Source of the DNA: Candidatus Opitulatrix roisinitermitis
GTDB taxonomy: Bacteria > Actinomycetota > Actinomycetes > Actinomycetales > Bifidobacteriaceae
Reading direction: 5' to 3'
DNA: 9,318 nucleotides
Assembly (NCBI GenBank): GCA_031288055.1
Contig: JAITSD010000081.1
Span: forward strand, 1-9,318
This document shows positions 1 through 6,518 of the stretch, in pieces. Below the pieces are notes generated by a model, which saw only the letters and a program-made list of their open reading frames with translations, was not told the DNA's origin and did not search any database. Position numbers and translations under genes: made by a program. Each line of letters starts with the position of its first letter. Position 1 is the stretch's first letter.

Positions 1-558
1 ACACCACGACAATGGGCAAGTATATCACGGTCTGTTGCTGGGTCTATGTATACCCTGGCTCATCATACAACACCTGACAAACGAAAGAATTATTACGATT
101 TAGCGAAATATTTATCAAATGCTGCTAAATATAGTTCTGAAGAAAGTAAAGAGATTGAATATTCAAAAATTGCAAATATGCGAAAATTAGCTAGTGCAAC
201 AAATCGAATTTATAGCAAAAATTTTATAGTTCAATTAGCAGCATTGGCTATTTTTTTGTCAGCTAGAATTGCGGAATCACATGAAATGAAAAAGCAAAAG
301 GAAATTGCTAGGAATATTAAAAATAATATAAATCAACAAATATTGCCCACTGTAGATAAGGAAATCAAGCAAATACTACAAAATAAAGGTTATGTTTTTG
401 TAGAATCGCAAAATAAAAATTACCAGGCTCCTGACAGGTCAAAATTAGGAAATAAATATGAGTCCGGTAAAAAATATACACCCGGAGATTATAAGCAAAA
501 AAATCATAAAACAGACACATCCATTAACTTTGATAAAAATAAGGGAATAGGTAAATAA
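1..558 (+). CDS. Partial hypothetical protein with C-terminal YQ.P.R / PG.YK tail
   Basis: The reading frame is open from the first base, so the gene probably begins upstream of the window. An internal ATG at 46 would give 170 residues, but the in-frame codons before it look equally coding, so it is not taken as the start. I do not recognise the family. Numbering from that ATG, residues 1-58 are basic and helical. A hydrophobic stretch at about 60-75 could be a helix core or a weak membrane segment. A Lys/Asn-rich, probably helical region follows at 80-115. The last 50 residues are polar and probably disordered, with Y126-Q127-A-P129-D-R131 and P146-G147-D-Y149-K150. A very similar motif closes the convergent gene on the other strand. 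The TAA stop directly abuts the stop of that gene, and no terminator lies between them. It could be the end of a mobilisation protein exported by the T4SS, but that is speculation. Confidence 0.65.
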   Translation, partial: TPRQWASISRSVAGSMYTLAHHTTPDKRKNYYDLAKYLSNAAKYSSEESKEIEYSKIANMRKLASATNRIYSKNFIVQLAALAIFLSARIAESHEMKKQKEIARNIKNNINQQILPTVDKEIKQILQNKGYVFVESQNKNYQAPDRSKLGNKYESGKKYTPGDYKQKNHKTDTSINFDKNKGIGK

Positions 559-1191
559 TTATATATTAATACATTTCTTTGTATTATTTATGGAATTTAG
601 GGGTGGATTTGGTTTATAATTGCCTGGTTGGTAGGATTTAGGTAATTCGGCTCGGTTTGGGGATTGGTAGGACTGGTTATGTGTGGATTTGTTACTTTTT
701 GAAGGTATTTTGGGTGGTTGCTTAGTGGAATGACGAGATTTATCTTTCAGCATTTCTTTTTCTATCCCCAGAAAATCGGTTGGGTAATTAGATAGTTTAA
801 TTCCCTGTCTTAATTTGTTTATAACCATAATTCCGTGTTTTTGCAATTCTTTGTTTTTTAACAAGTTATCTAGAACAGCCATAGAATTGTTAATTATAAA
901 AGGTCTCTTTATATACTTTTTATCGCAAAGGAACATATTTCCAAATAAAAGAACTTGTTTTTCGCTATTAAAAGATTCAATTTTTATAACAGATTTTGGG
1001 TGATTTGCTCTTTTTTCCCATATAGGTTTATAAGAAGTACAAGGAACTATAACTAAAAGATTAGTTCTATTATCTACGAAAGAGAAAAAATGGGGTCTTA
1101 CATTTTTACGAATAACTTTAAAATGAGTAAATTTCTTGACAAAATTATCATTTAATATATATAAACCCGGTCTAAGATTCGTTTTTTTCAT
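559..1191 (-). CDS. PemK/ToxN-AbiQ-like putative endoribonuclease toxin with disordered C-terminal tail
   Basis: The predicted protein has 210 residues from the ATG at 1191. An in-frame ATG at 1224 would add 11 residues, but it sits inside the upstream hairpin and lacks a Shine-Dalgarno, so it is disfavoured. Residues 7-145 resemble from memory the small beta-barrel toxins of the ToxN/AbiQ/PemK group. The points of resemblance are an N-terminal G-L-Y-I-L..F, then N30-V-R-P-H-F-F before a strand, a V-P-C-T-S strand end (about 49-53), N85-M-F, K92-Y-I-K-R-P and a C-terminal helical part with R128-Q-G-I-K. If correct, it would be an RNase whose activity is held in check by an RNA or peptide antitoxin. 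Residues 149-210 form a Pro/Ser/Asn/Lys-rich tail that such toxins normally lack, carrying the YQ.P.R..L and PG.YK motif shared with the convergent gene. No promoter or terminator separates the gene from the repeats upstream. The gene is confident; the family is moderate to low, since no search was possible. Confidence 0.7.
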   Translation of the reverse strand: MKKTNLRPGLYILNDNFVKKFTHFKVIRKNVRPHFFSFVDNRTNLLVIVPCTSYKPIWEKRANHPKSVIKIESFNSEKQVLLFGNMFLCDKKYIKRPFIINNSMAVLDNLLKNKELQKHGIMVINKLRQGIKLSNYPTDFLGIEKEMLKDKSRHSTKQPPKIPSKSNKSTHNQSYQSPNRAELPKSYQPGNYKPNPPLNSINNTKKCINI

Positions 1192-1286
1192 GTTACAATT
1201 CCGGGACACTTGTATCCGCGCCATCCCGGTGGCGGCATAGTTTCAATTCTAGGACATTTGTATCCACGCCATCCTAGCGGCGGCAT
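1188..1286 (-). CDS. Possible 32-residue upstream ORF made of two 16-residue repeats
   Basis: This is an alternative reading of the tandem repeats. From the ATG at 1286 the frame encodes two copies of a 16-residue unit of the form MPP.GWRGYKCP.I.T. It stops at a TGA (1190-1188) that overlaps the toxin-like ATG as ATGA, a classic coupling arrangement. Six of the nine differences between the copies fall at third codon positions, and five codons change synonymously, which fits peptide-level constraint as well as RNA-level constraint. Against it: no Shine-Dalgarno precedes the ATG, and the best -10 box would place the transcript start only a few bases upstream. It may be a leader peptide, a peptide antitoxin or simply a by-product of conserved RNA. 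Confidence 0.25.
   Translation of the reverse strand: MPPLGWRGYKCPRIETMPPPGWRGYKCPGIVT
1192..1286 (-). ncRNA. Two tandem structured repeats (candidate antitoxin RNA or regulatory leader)
   Basis: Two direct repeats of 48 bases (1239-1286) and 47 bases (1192-1238) run head to tail and end exactly at the ATG of the toxin-like gene. They match at 39 of 48 positions. Read on the minus strand, each forms a hairpin (1249-1277 and 1201-1229): a 6-bp outer stem, a TGG bulge, a 3-bp inner stem and the identical 8-base loop GGATACAA. The outer stems are CTAGGA/TCCTAG and CCGGGA/TCCCGG, and the inner stems CGT/ATG and CGC/GTG. Six of the nine differences therefore form three compensatory pair changes. 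The inner stems need a G-U wobble that exists only in minus-strand RNA. The CGCC just 5' of each hairpin could also pair with the GGCG at the bulge to make an H-type pseudoknot, the architecture known for type III antitoxin RNAs. No U-tract follows, so these are not ordinary terminators. Confidence 0.6.
1192..1286 (-). repeat. Tandem direct repeat, 2 copies of 47-48 bases
   Basis: Each copy begins ATGCCGCC and ends AATTG.AAC. The second copy lacks one base at its 3' end, which places the ATG of the toxin-like gene exactly where a third copy would begin. No spacer separates the copies. Confidence 0.9.
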
Positions 1287-1299
1287 TTAGGCTAATGCC
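1282..1299. promoter_or_regulatory. Perfect 6-bp inverted repeat adjoining the -10 box
   Basis: GGCATT (1282-1287) and AATGCC (1294-1299) form a perfect dyad with a 6-base centre. It spans the predicted start of transcription and the beginning of the first repeat. It could be an operator for autoregulation or a small 5' hairpin. Function is not shown. Confidence 0.3.
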
Positions 1300-1305
1300 A
1301 TTATA
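1300..1305 (-). promoter_or_regulatory. Putative -10 box (TATAAT) for the repeat RNA/toxin-like gene
   Basis: A perfect TATAAT on the minus strand lies just upstream of the tandem repeats. It would start transcription near 1293, so the RNA would begin almost directly with the first repeat. No good -35 hexamer is visible 16-18 bases upstream, and the region is AT-rich, so a chance match is possible. Confidence 0.4.
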
Positions 1306-1353
1306 TTAACAGAATATCACATAATTTTATTTTTATGTAAATATATTTATTAC

Positions 1354-1391
1354 AAGCATACAGTAGATTATCGTGTTTTGCTAGTATGCTT
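1354..1391. promoter_or_regulatory. 8-bp inverted repeat between the operon end and the toxin module
   Basis: AAGCATAC (1354-1361) is perfectly inverted at 1384-1391 (GTATGCTT), with a 22-base centre. It lies downstream of the last operon gene and upstream of the repeat module. There is no T-run on either side, so it is not a canonical Rho-independent terminator. It may be a protein-binding dyad or a weak transcript-end hairpin. A smaller AT-only hairpin (TAATAT/ATATTA, 1402-1417) lies closer to the operon end. The rest of 1306-1445 is AT-rich, with no gene seen. Confidence 0.35.
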
Positions 1392-1445
1392 ATAATTAGA
1401 TTAATATAACGATATTATATACAGCAATCTCAGTATATTTTTTAT

Positions 1446-1796
1446 TTATACCTCTTTTTCACAAGGTAATTCGTAATAATTTTCTTGGGTTTCATCAATC
1501 ACTTCAATAGCAAATGGTCCTCTATAATTCATTATTCTATCTAAAAGAGGGTAACAGAAATCTTTCCACCAAATAGCCTTTCCATCACCATTCGGATTGG
1601 AATAATAATATTTCCAAGCTTCAAAAAGGCATCCTAGAACTTCTTTTACTTCTGGAAAACTCCACCATTTTCTATTCCAGCGATAATCATTTTTATGCAT
1701 TAGATTACGGTTTATTTTTTTAGATAACCAATTTTCCACCCATTCATTTAAATTTGTAAATTGAGATACTATATTTTCATTATTTCCATCAAACAT
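1446..1796 (-). CDS. DUF4913-like protein, last gene of the T4SS operon
   Basis: The predicted protein has 116 residues. The spacing of aromatic residues matches my recollection of DUF4913, a family found mostly in actinobacterial mobile elements. The pattern is Y38-R-W40..K-W44-W45 followed by F-P-E, then L-F-E-A-W61 and a polar turn, then W76-W77-K-D-F, and G93-P94-F95 near the end. The family has no established function. It is cytosolic by appearance, with no membrane segment or signal. The ATG overlaps the end of the coupling-protein gene by 8 bases (ATGTTTGA) and has only a weak ribosome site, so translation is probably coupled. That position suggests a role linked to the coupling protein or to DNA processing during transfer. 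The tail after residue 96 is acidic and not conserved in my memory of the family. Confidence 0.8.
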   Translation of the reverse strand: MFDGNNENIVSQFTNLNEWVENWLSKKINRNLMHKNDYRWNRKWWSFPEVKEVLGCLFEAWKYYYSNPNGDGKAIWWKDFCYPLLDRIMNYRGPFAIEVIDETQENYYELPCEKEV

Positions 1797-3564
1797 TTTT
1801 TACTTTCAACTTTTTTACAATTTCAGCGTTTTGCCAATAAAAGTTTTTCTTGATAATTGTTGGTACAGAGCCAGTTGTTATAATAATTGATCGCTCTTTT
1901 GGCAAAGCTGCCAACATCGACGGTGGAAAAATATATTCACGAGAAATAGATTCAGAAATTGATTGATTTTTACTTGAATCAGTCACAGATTGCATAATTC
2001 TATCTCTTTCACCTAATAATTTTGAGATAGATTCCAGATTTTTTGGATCTTTATTACCGCCACCGTAAATGAAAATATTAGAAGCATCAAATAAAGTTTC
2101 CATTTCTTTTTCACCCCAAACTTTGACTCCTTGAGCATAACTTTGTAAAATAGTTGTAACACATATACTCCTTGAACCAAAGTGGGAATATAGGTTTGGT
2201 AATTCTTTCCATTTACAAATATTGGCAGCTTCATCTAAAATAAAACACATAGGCGTTTTCAAACGGCCAATTTGTGCGGGCGGAACATTTTCACCAACAT
2301 TTTGTTCAGCTATATCAACCGCAAAATTAGCAATAGCATTCACAAAACTAGTGATAATTGGTGCAGCTGTTCCAGGACCTTCTTGTGAAATCAAATAAAT
2401 TGTGCCTTTTGATTTAGCAAAATTTTTAGGACTAAATTCTATACGATTATCTCCACTAGACATTTTTTGTATCCATGGTAAAATTCTAGGAGATTCCAAA
2501 AATCTAAGGGCTGATTGGGCTGTTCCAAAAATACCGGCTTGTTGTTCGGCTGGATATGTAGCAAATTGAATTATTTTATTTGCTAAATTTTTAAAACTAG
2601 ATTTTTGTGTCGTTATTTTTGGAGAATAATTTTTCAAAATTTTAGCAGAGTCTATATTATCGGGCTGATTTACCCATTGCAATAAATCACTAATTGGTCG
2701 ATTATCTATGGCCGCTGCTAAAAGATAACACTGAATTAAATTTATTGCCCATTGAGACCAGATTTCCTCTGACGAAGTTGAACCAGAACCATATAAAAAA
2801 TTGGAAGCTACTTCACCAGCACGGTCAATTGATTTTTCTGGATTAGATAAAATATATGATAATGGATTCCAGAACCAATTTGATGAAAAATTAGTTTTAC
2901 CCTGTGGATCAAAAACCCATATATTATTTTTTTGAATAGATTTACGATATTTATATGTAATATTCAAAACATCAGCTTTGTTAGAAGTTACAACGGCTGC
3001 ACCTGGAGCAGTGCAAATAAATGGCACAACTACAGATGTTGTTTTGCCAGTTCTTGGACCAGCAATAATTAGTGCTGTGTCCTCCCATGTCATAAAAACT
3101 TCTTTATTTTTTATAACAGTTGAGCCCAATAATTGTCCGGCTGGTATATTAAAATTGTTAGTTATTTTATTTGATATTTCTAAAGCGTGTTTTTTTGATA
3201 AGTTTTCAATTTCTAAACCCTGCCCTAAAAATCTGGCTTTTTTGTCACCTCTAATCGATTTAGATTTTAATTTATTTCTTAAAAAAATAATGGTTGCTAT
3301 AAGAGCTAAAATAATTAGTCCAATTAGCCCCATAATTATGTAGCCACCTCGAGGTATTTTTACTTTACCTTGAACTATTAAAAAAAATAATGTGAATAAA
3401 TCGGTTTTAGCAATATTTGGTAGACCTATTTTATCTACTTTATAACCTATTTGTGTTGACCAAGAAATTATTAAGCAAACTAAAAGAAAAAATAAAAAAA
3501 CTAAATAGCCAACGATTTTATCGAATTTATTTGTTACTTTTTGTTCATTTGATGGTTTAATCAT
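1789..3564 (-). CDS. virD4: TraG/VirD4-type coupling ATPase (T4CP)
   Basis: The predicted protein has 591 residues. Two N-terminal membrane helices (about 16-38 and 72-95) anchor a cytosolic RecA-like motor. The Walker A motif is G169-P-R-T-G-K174-T175, and Walker B is F-I-L-D444-E445-A-A-N, the signature form in VirD4/TraG proteins. Proteins of this family sit as hexamers at the channel entrance, bind the relaxosome or protein substrates and pump them using ATP. The all-alpha substrate-recognition region falls around 230-360. The length is typical for Gram-positive members, and there is no long C-terminal extension. A perfect AGGAGG lies 5 bases before the ATG, the best ribosome site in the operon apart from that of the first structural gene. 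The gene overlaps the VirB4 ATPase gene by 8 bases upstream and the DUF4913 gene by 8 bases downstream. The TGA stop supports the standard code. Confidence 0.95.
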   Translation of the reverse strand: MIKPSNEQKVTNKFDKIVGYLVFLFFLLVCLIISWSTQIGYKVDKIGLPNIAKTDLFTLFFLIVQGKVKIPRGGYIIMGLIGLIILALIATIIFLRNKLKSKSIRGDKKARFLGQGLEIENLSKKHALEISNKITNNFNIPAGQLLGSTVIKNKEVFMTWEDTALIIAGPRTGKTTSVVVPFICTAPGAAVVTSNKADVLNITYKYRKSIQKNNIWVFDPQGKTNFSSNWFWNPLSYILSNPEKSIDRAGEVASNFLYGSGSTSSEEIWSQWAINLIQCYLLAAAIDNRPISDLLQWVNQPDNIDSAKILKNYSPKITTQKSSFKNLANKIIQFATYPAEQQAGIFGTAQSALRFLESPRILPWIQKMSSGDNRIEFSPKNFAKSKGTIYLISQEGPGTAAPIITSFVNAIANFAVDIAEQNVGENVPPAQIGRLKTPMCFILDEAANICKWKELPNLYSHFGSRSICVTTILQSYAQGVKVWGEKEMETLFDASNIFIYGGGNKDPKNLESISKLLGERDRIMQSVTDSSKNQSISESISREYIFPPSMLAALPKERSIIITTGSVPTIIKKNFYWQNAEIVKKLKVKNV

Positions 3565-5014
3565 TTAATCCTCCTATTTTTGATTTGGCATGCCATTTTT
3601 TATTTGTGTCATGAATACCAGACATTTCAGACGGAGTCAAAATTGTTCTAAAAGCAATACCTGGTCGTCCACCAATTTTACACAAAAAACATCCTTGCCC
3701 GGGTAAAGATTGTTCACCGCGCCAGGAAGCTGGTGTTACCCAAGATTGTAAAAGCTGTGCCTCGGTTTTAGACAGTTCTAATGCTGCTGAATTTAAAAGT
3801 GTCATTTCTGAATTTGGTAAAGGTCCTAAAAATTTAATACCCGCTCGGGCAACTAAACCTTTAGCGGCTTGTTTATCGTGTTCATCAGGCATAGATAGTA
3901 AATCTTCCATAGTATGAGTAATCATTGTTTGACTAACACCATAATTTCTGTTTAACCTAGTTATGCCGTCAATAAATGTAACTATTCCGTTTCCAGCTCG
4001 AAGAACCATCCATAACTCATCCATTACAACATCGTAATGTCTTTGGGGTATAACATTAGCTTCAGCTAATATATTAGCTACTTCCACAGTTCCAAATCCT
4101 ACTTGCCAACTAGCCAAAAGGGAAGCTGCTCTCAGCTGTGCTTCAGATTCATTTATATTTGATAAATCAAATACAACTGGACGATCCATTTTCATAATAT
4201 TTGTAGTTTTTTTAGAAAAAGTATTACCTAGACGACTTGTGCCGGTAGCAATAGCTCGTATATCAGCTTCTAAGTTCTCGGTTATGTCTAAGTATTTATT
4301 TTCGTTTCCACGCGAATTAGCGGCAATTTGGACACTCTCAGGAGCATTTATAATAATTTGTAGTAAATCATTTAAAATAGGAGACGTTTTAGAATTTATT
4401 TTTTCTAAAGGAAATTTTTTGTCTAATTCATTTAATGCTGCTGTTAAAATAGCTTCCTCGCGAGTGATAGGCTTATTTTGACGGAAAACAGTTAAAAGCA
4501 TTAAAATAAAATCTAATCGACGAGCTTTGAAATCTGAAATAATTTCATTTTTAGGTTTTTGAGAAACTTTAGTTATATCGAAGGAAAAATCTAATGGATT
4601 CAAAGAACCACGATTATGTCCTAAAGTAATTGTTTGACCGCCCATAGCTTGAATTAAATCAACATGATCGGGTTTTAAATCGCCTAATACCAAAGGTATT
4701 CTCCCAAATCCAGCAGATCCAAGTAGTAGTTTTCGAACTAGTGTGGATTTTCCAAACCCAGGTAATCCTAAAATAAAAGCGGATGGGTTTTGAATTAGTT
4801 TAGCTTCTTGGAACCATGAAATTGGATCACAACAAAAGGCTGCACCCGAATAATATTCTCTACCAAGCGGAACACCTTTGACTGGTAGTGAGGCTCCAGA
4901 ATTATAAGGATAAATGCCGCATATTTGTCGGGAAGTAGTAATATATTCAACTGGTGGCTCTACAAATTGAGCATAACCGCCATAAGCTATTTTTTCACCC
5001 CTAGGATATGCCAT
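3557..5014 (-). CDS. virB4: VirB4-type T4SS ATPase (ATPase half)
   Basis: The predicted protein has 485 residues. Walker A is G83-L-P-G-F-G-K89-S-T91. Walker B is D328-V-V-M-D332-E333, followed by L-W as is usual in VirB4. A later S361-Q-T-M-I-T-H-T-M-E-D-L fits the conserved sensor-like motif of VirB4/TraC ATPases. Family members power assembly of the secretion channel and pilus from the cytosolic face of the membrane. At 485 residues it is shorter than full VirB4 proteins (about 800) because the N-terminal half is supplied by the preceding gene. Residues 1-75 carry a glycine/proline-rich segment that normally links the two halves. No membrane helix is seen. The start ATG overlaps the previous stop by one base (TAATG) and has only a weak AAAG-like ribosome site, which points to translational coupling and a 1:1 ratio with the upstream protein. 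Confidence 0.93.
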   Translation of the reverse strand: MAYPRGEKIAYGGYAQFVEPPVEYITTSRQICGIYPYNSGASLPVKGVPLGREYYSGAAFCCDPISWFQEAKLIQNPSAFILGLPGFGKSTLVRKLLLGSAGFGRIPLVLGDLKPDHVDLIQAMGGQTITLGHNRGSLNPLDFSFDITKVSQKPKNEIISDFKARRLDFILMLLTVFRQNKPITREEAILTAALNELDKKFPLEKINSKTSPILNDLLQIIINAPESVQIAANSRGNENKYLDITENLEADIRAIATGTSRLGNTFSKKTTNIMKMDRPVVFDLSNINESEAQLRAASLLASWQVGFGTVEVANILAEANVIPQRHYDVVMDELWMVLRAGNGIVTFIDGITRLNRNYGVSQTMITHTMEDLLSMPDEHDKQAAKGLVARAGIKFLGPLPNSEMTLLNSAALELSKTEAQLLQSWVTPASWRGEQSLPGQGCFLCKIGGRPGIAFRTILTPSEMSGIHDTNKKWHAKSKIGGLND

Positions 5015-6504
5015 TATAAATTTTCTTTTATTTGTTGTGGAATATGAGAATATTTATTTAAAATAACCCCTAACGGCAAAGCGGCCATAAAGGCACTATC
5101 CTGGGAACCGTAGCATTGTCGCAAGCCCATATTAGAACTAATACCAGCTGTTTTTATAGTAGCTTCTATTTCATCTTTTTTACTTTCGTCTAAAATAGTG
5201 GCCGTTACCAACATACCAAATTTAAGTATTGCCGCACCTTGTTGCTTGTCTCTATCTAAAATTTCTGAATTTGTAACCAATTTTGCGTGTTCGAATGATG
5301 TTGCACTTTGTTTGTTGTTGGCCCTTTTTTGAGCGGTTTGAATTAATTTATTAGCTTGGATTGGTTTAACTGGTATATAAATTGTAGAAATTCTTTTTAT
5401 TGTTATATCTTGTTCTGGACGAAGGAGTGGACGTAAAACAGTCGAAAAAACAGGACTTTCGGGTGCCAAATAAAGCATCCACGATACAGAAGTTCCAGAA
5501 TCGTGTCTATACTTATCCCAAAAAGTTTCAGCTCCTGATGGTCCAATTTTCGACCAATTTAATTTAACTTGTTCACCGTGTTTTTCAATATTTTGAAAAA
5601 CTAAATTACTTTGCGGATCAAAAGAGCATCTTACATATTTACAAAGTTGATAGGAATTCATTATTTCTACAGCACCGCCGCCGGAGAAATTAATAAAATT
5701 TTTCAATCTAGGTAAATCTTGTTTGAGCTGGTTTAGAATCTGCTTTTTTTGAGTCCTTTTAGTAATTTCTGAAATATATGAATAAGTTATTTCCACATAA
5801 CAGTCAGTTTTATAAGAGCCTGTGGACAAAATAGCTTTACTTTCATTTAACATTTGTTTGGAAATATCAGGAGCATTTTTATCTAATTTATTATTTATTT
5901 CATTTTCCAATTCTACGGAGTCAGATTTAGTGATTTCTAAAACATTTTTAATTTGGATAATTCCGGGCATTTTTGTAATAGCGTTCAAAAATGTTGAAAA
6001 CTGATTTACAAAGCGGTCAATTGTTTCATTGTCCATTAAAGCTTGGCCTTCAGGCTGGCCATGTAAAACGATAGAAAAAGTCTTTTGATAATTATTTTCA
6101 AAGTATCCAAATTCCTGACCACCAATATCAACGCCTGTTTTTAAATTAATTCGATTTCCGATGCCGGGTAAAATATATTTACCATTAAATTTTTTGTTCA
6201 TAATGCCCCCTTTAAAAACATTTCTCCTTTTTCTTTGTGATATATTAAATGAAATTCTTGCTGCTATTTTAGAATAAATTGGTCGATTTTCAAAATCTTT
6301 ATATGTTGATAAAAGAATTATTGGAAAACTAATCATAACTACGATAAATGCTGTAACCCACTGACTAGAAAAACATAAAATAGATATAATAAATAAAGTT
6401 GCAAGACCAAAAATTGTTGGCAGTAGACCATAATTTTTATACCCAACAGATTCAGAAATAAACCAATGTCCATATACTGGTGGTCTATATTCGTTTTCGG
6501 TCAT
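5014..6504 (-). CDS. SCO6880-type protein: VirB3-like anchor plus VirB4 N-terminal half
   Basis: The predicted protein has 496 residues. Two close membrane helices (about 27-45 and 48-66) follow a short Y-G-H-W leader, as in PrgI/VirB3-type anchors. The rest is cytosolic and has no Walker A or B motif. Its pattern, with a region F-S-I-V-L-H-G at about 143-149, a long helical middle and A-A-L-P-L-G-V near the C-terminus, matches the SCO6880 family of actinobacterial mobile elements as I recall it. It also corresponds to the non-catalytic half of VirB4. The role inferred is to fix the VirB4 ATPase to the inner-membrane complex. It lies 14 bases after the VirB6-like gene with an AAGGG ribosome site, and its TAA overlaps the ATG of the ATPase gene. 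The VirB3-VirB4 functions are therefore divided at the domain boundary between two adjacent genes. Confidence 0.88.
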   Translation of the reverse strand: MTENEYRPPVYGHWFISESVGYKNYGLLPTIFGLATLFIISILCFSSQWVTAFIVVMISFPIILLSTYKDFENRPIYSKIAARISFNISQRKRRNVFKGGIMNKKFNGKYILPGIGNRINLKTGVDIGGQEFGYFENNYQKTFSIVLHGQPEGQALMDNETIDRFVNQFSTFLNAITKMPGIIQIKNVLEITKSDSVELENEINNKLDKNAPDISKQMLNESKAILSTGSYKTDCYVEITYSYISEITKRTQKKQILNQLKQDLPRLKNFINFSGGGAVEIMNSYQLCKYVRCSFDPQSNLVFQNIEKHGEQVKLNWSKIGPSGAETFWDKYRHDSGTSVSWMLYLAPESPVFSTVLRPLLRPEQDITIKRISTIYIPVKPIQANKLIQTAQKRANNKQSATSFEHAKLVTNSEILDRDKQQGAAILKFGMLVTATILDESKKDEIEATIKTAGISSNMGLRQCYGSQDSAFMAALPLGVILNKYSHIPQQIKENL

Positions 6505-6518
6505 TAGATTGCCCTTAT

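Noticed and set aside
1192..1224. Toxin-like gene starting at the ATG at 1224
   Set aside because: That ATG is inside the hairpin repeat and lacks a ribosome site; the ATG at 1191 follows the repeat unit boundary.
1201..1277. Rho-independent terminators
   Set aside because: The hairpins are strong but lack a U-tract on either strand and sit immediately before a start codon.
1192..1286. CRISPR array
   Set aside because: The two units are contiguous with no spacers, differ at nine positions, and no cas gene is present.
1191..1300. Insertion-sequence end (IS200/IS605-type hairpin)
   Set aside because: No transposase is present, and the compensatory changes and minus-strand G-U pairs point to RNA rather than single-strand DNA hairpins.
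1414..1419. Second TATAAT on the minus strand as a promoter
   Set aside because: It lies in an AT-only stretch with no -35 element; chance occurrence is likely, and the copy at 1300-1305 is better placed.
1789..1791. Recoded UGA (code 25) as in Gracilibacteria
   Set aside because: TGA ends the coupling-protein and VirB8-like genes at sensible points, and genes read normally with the standard code.
2978..3343. 121-codon open frame on the plus strand
   Set aside because: It is antisense to the coupling ATPase, has no ribosome site and shows no family signature; similar plus-strand frames inside the operon were dropped for the same reason.
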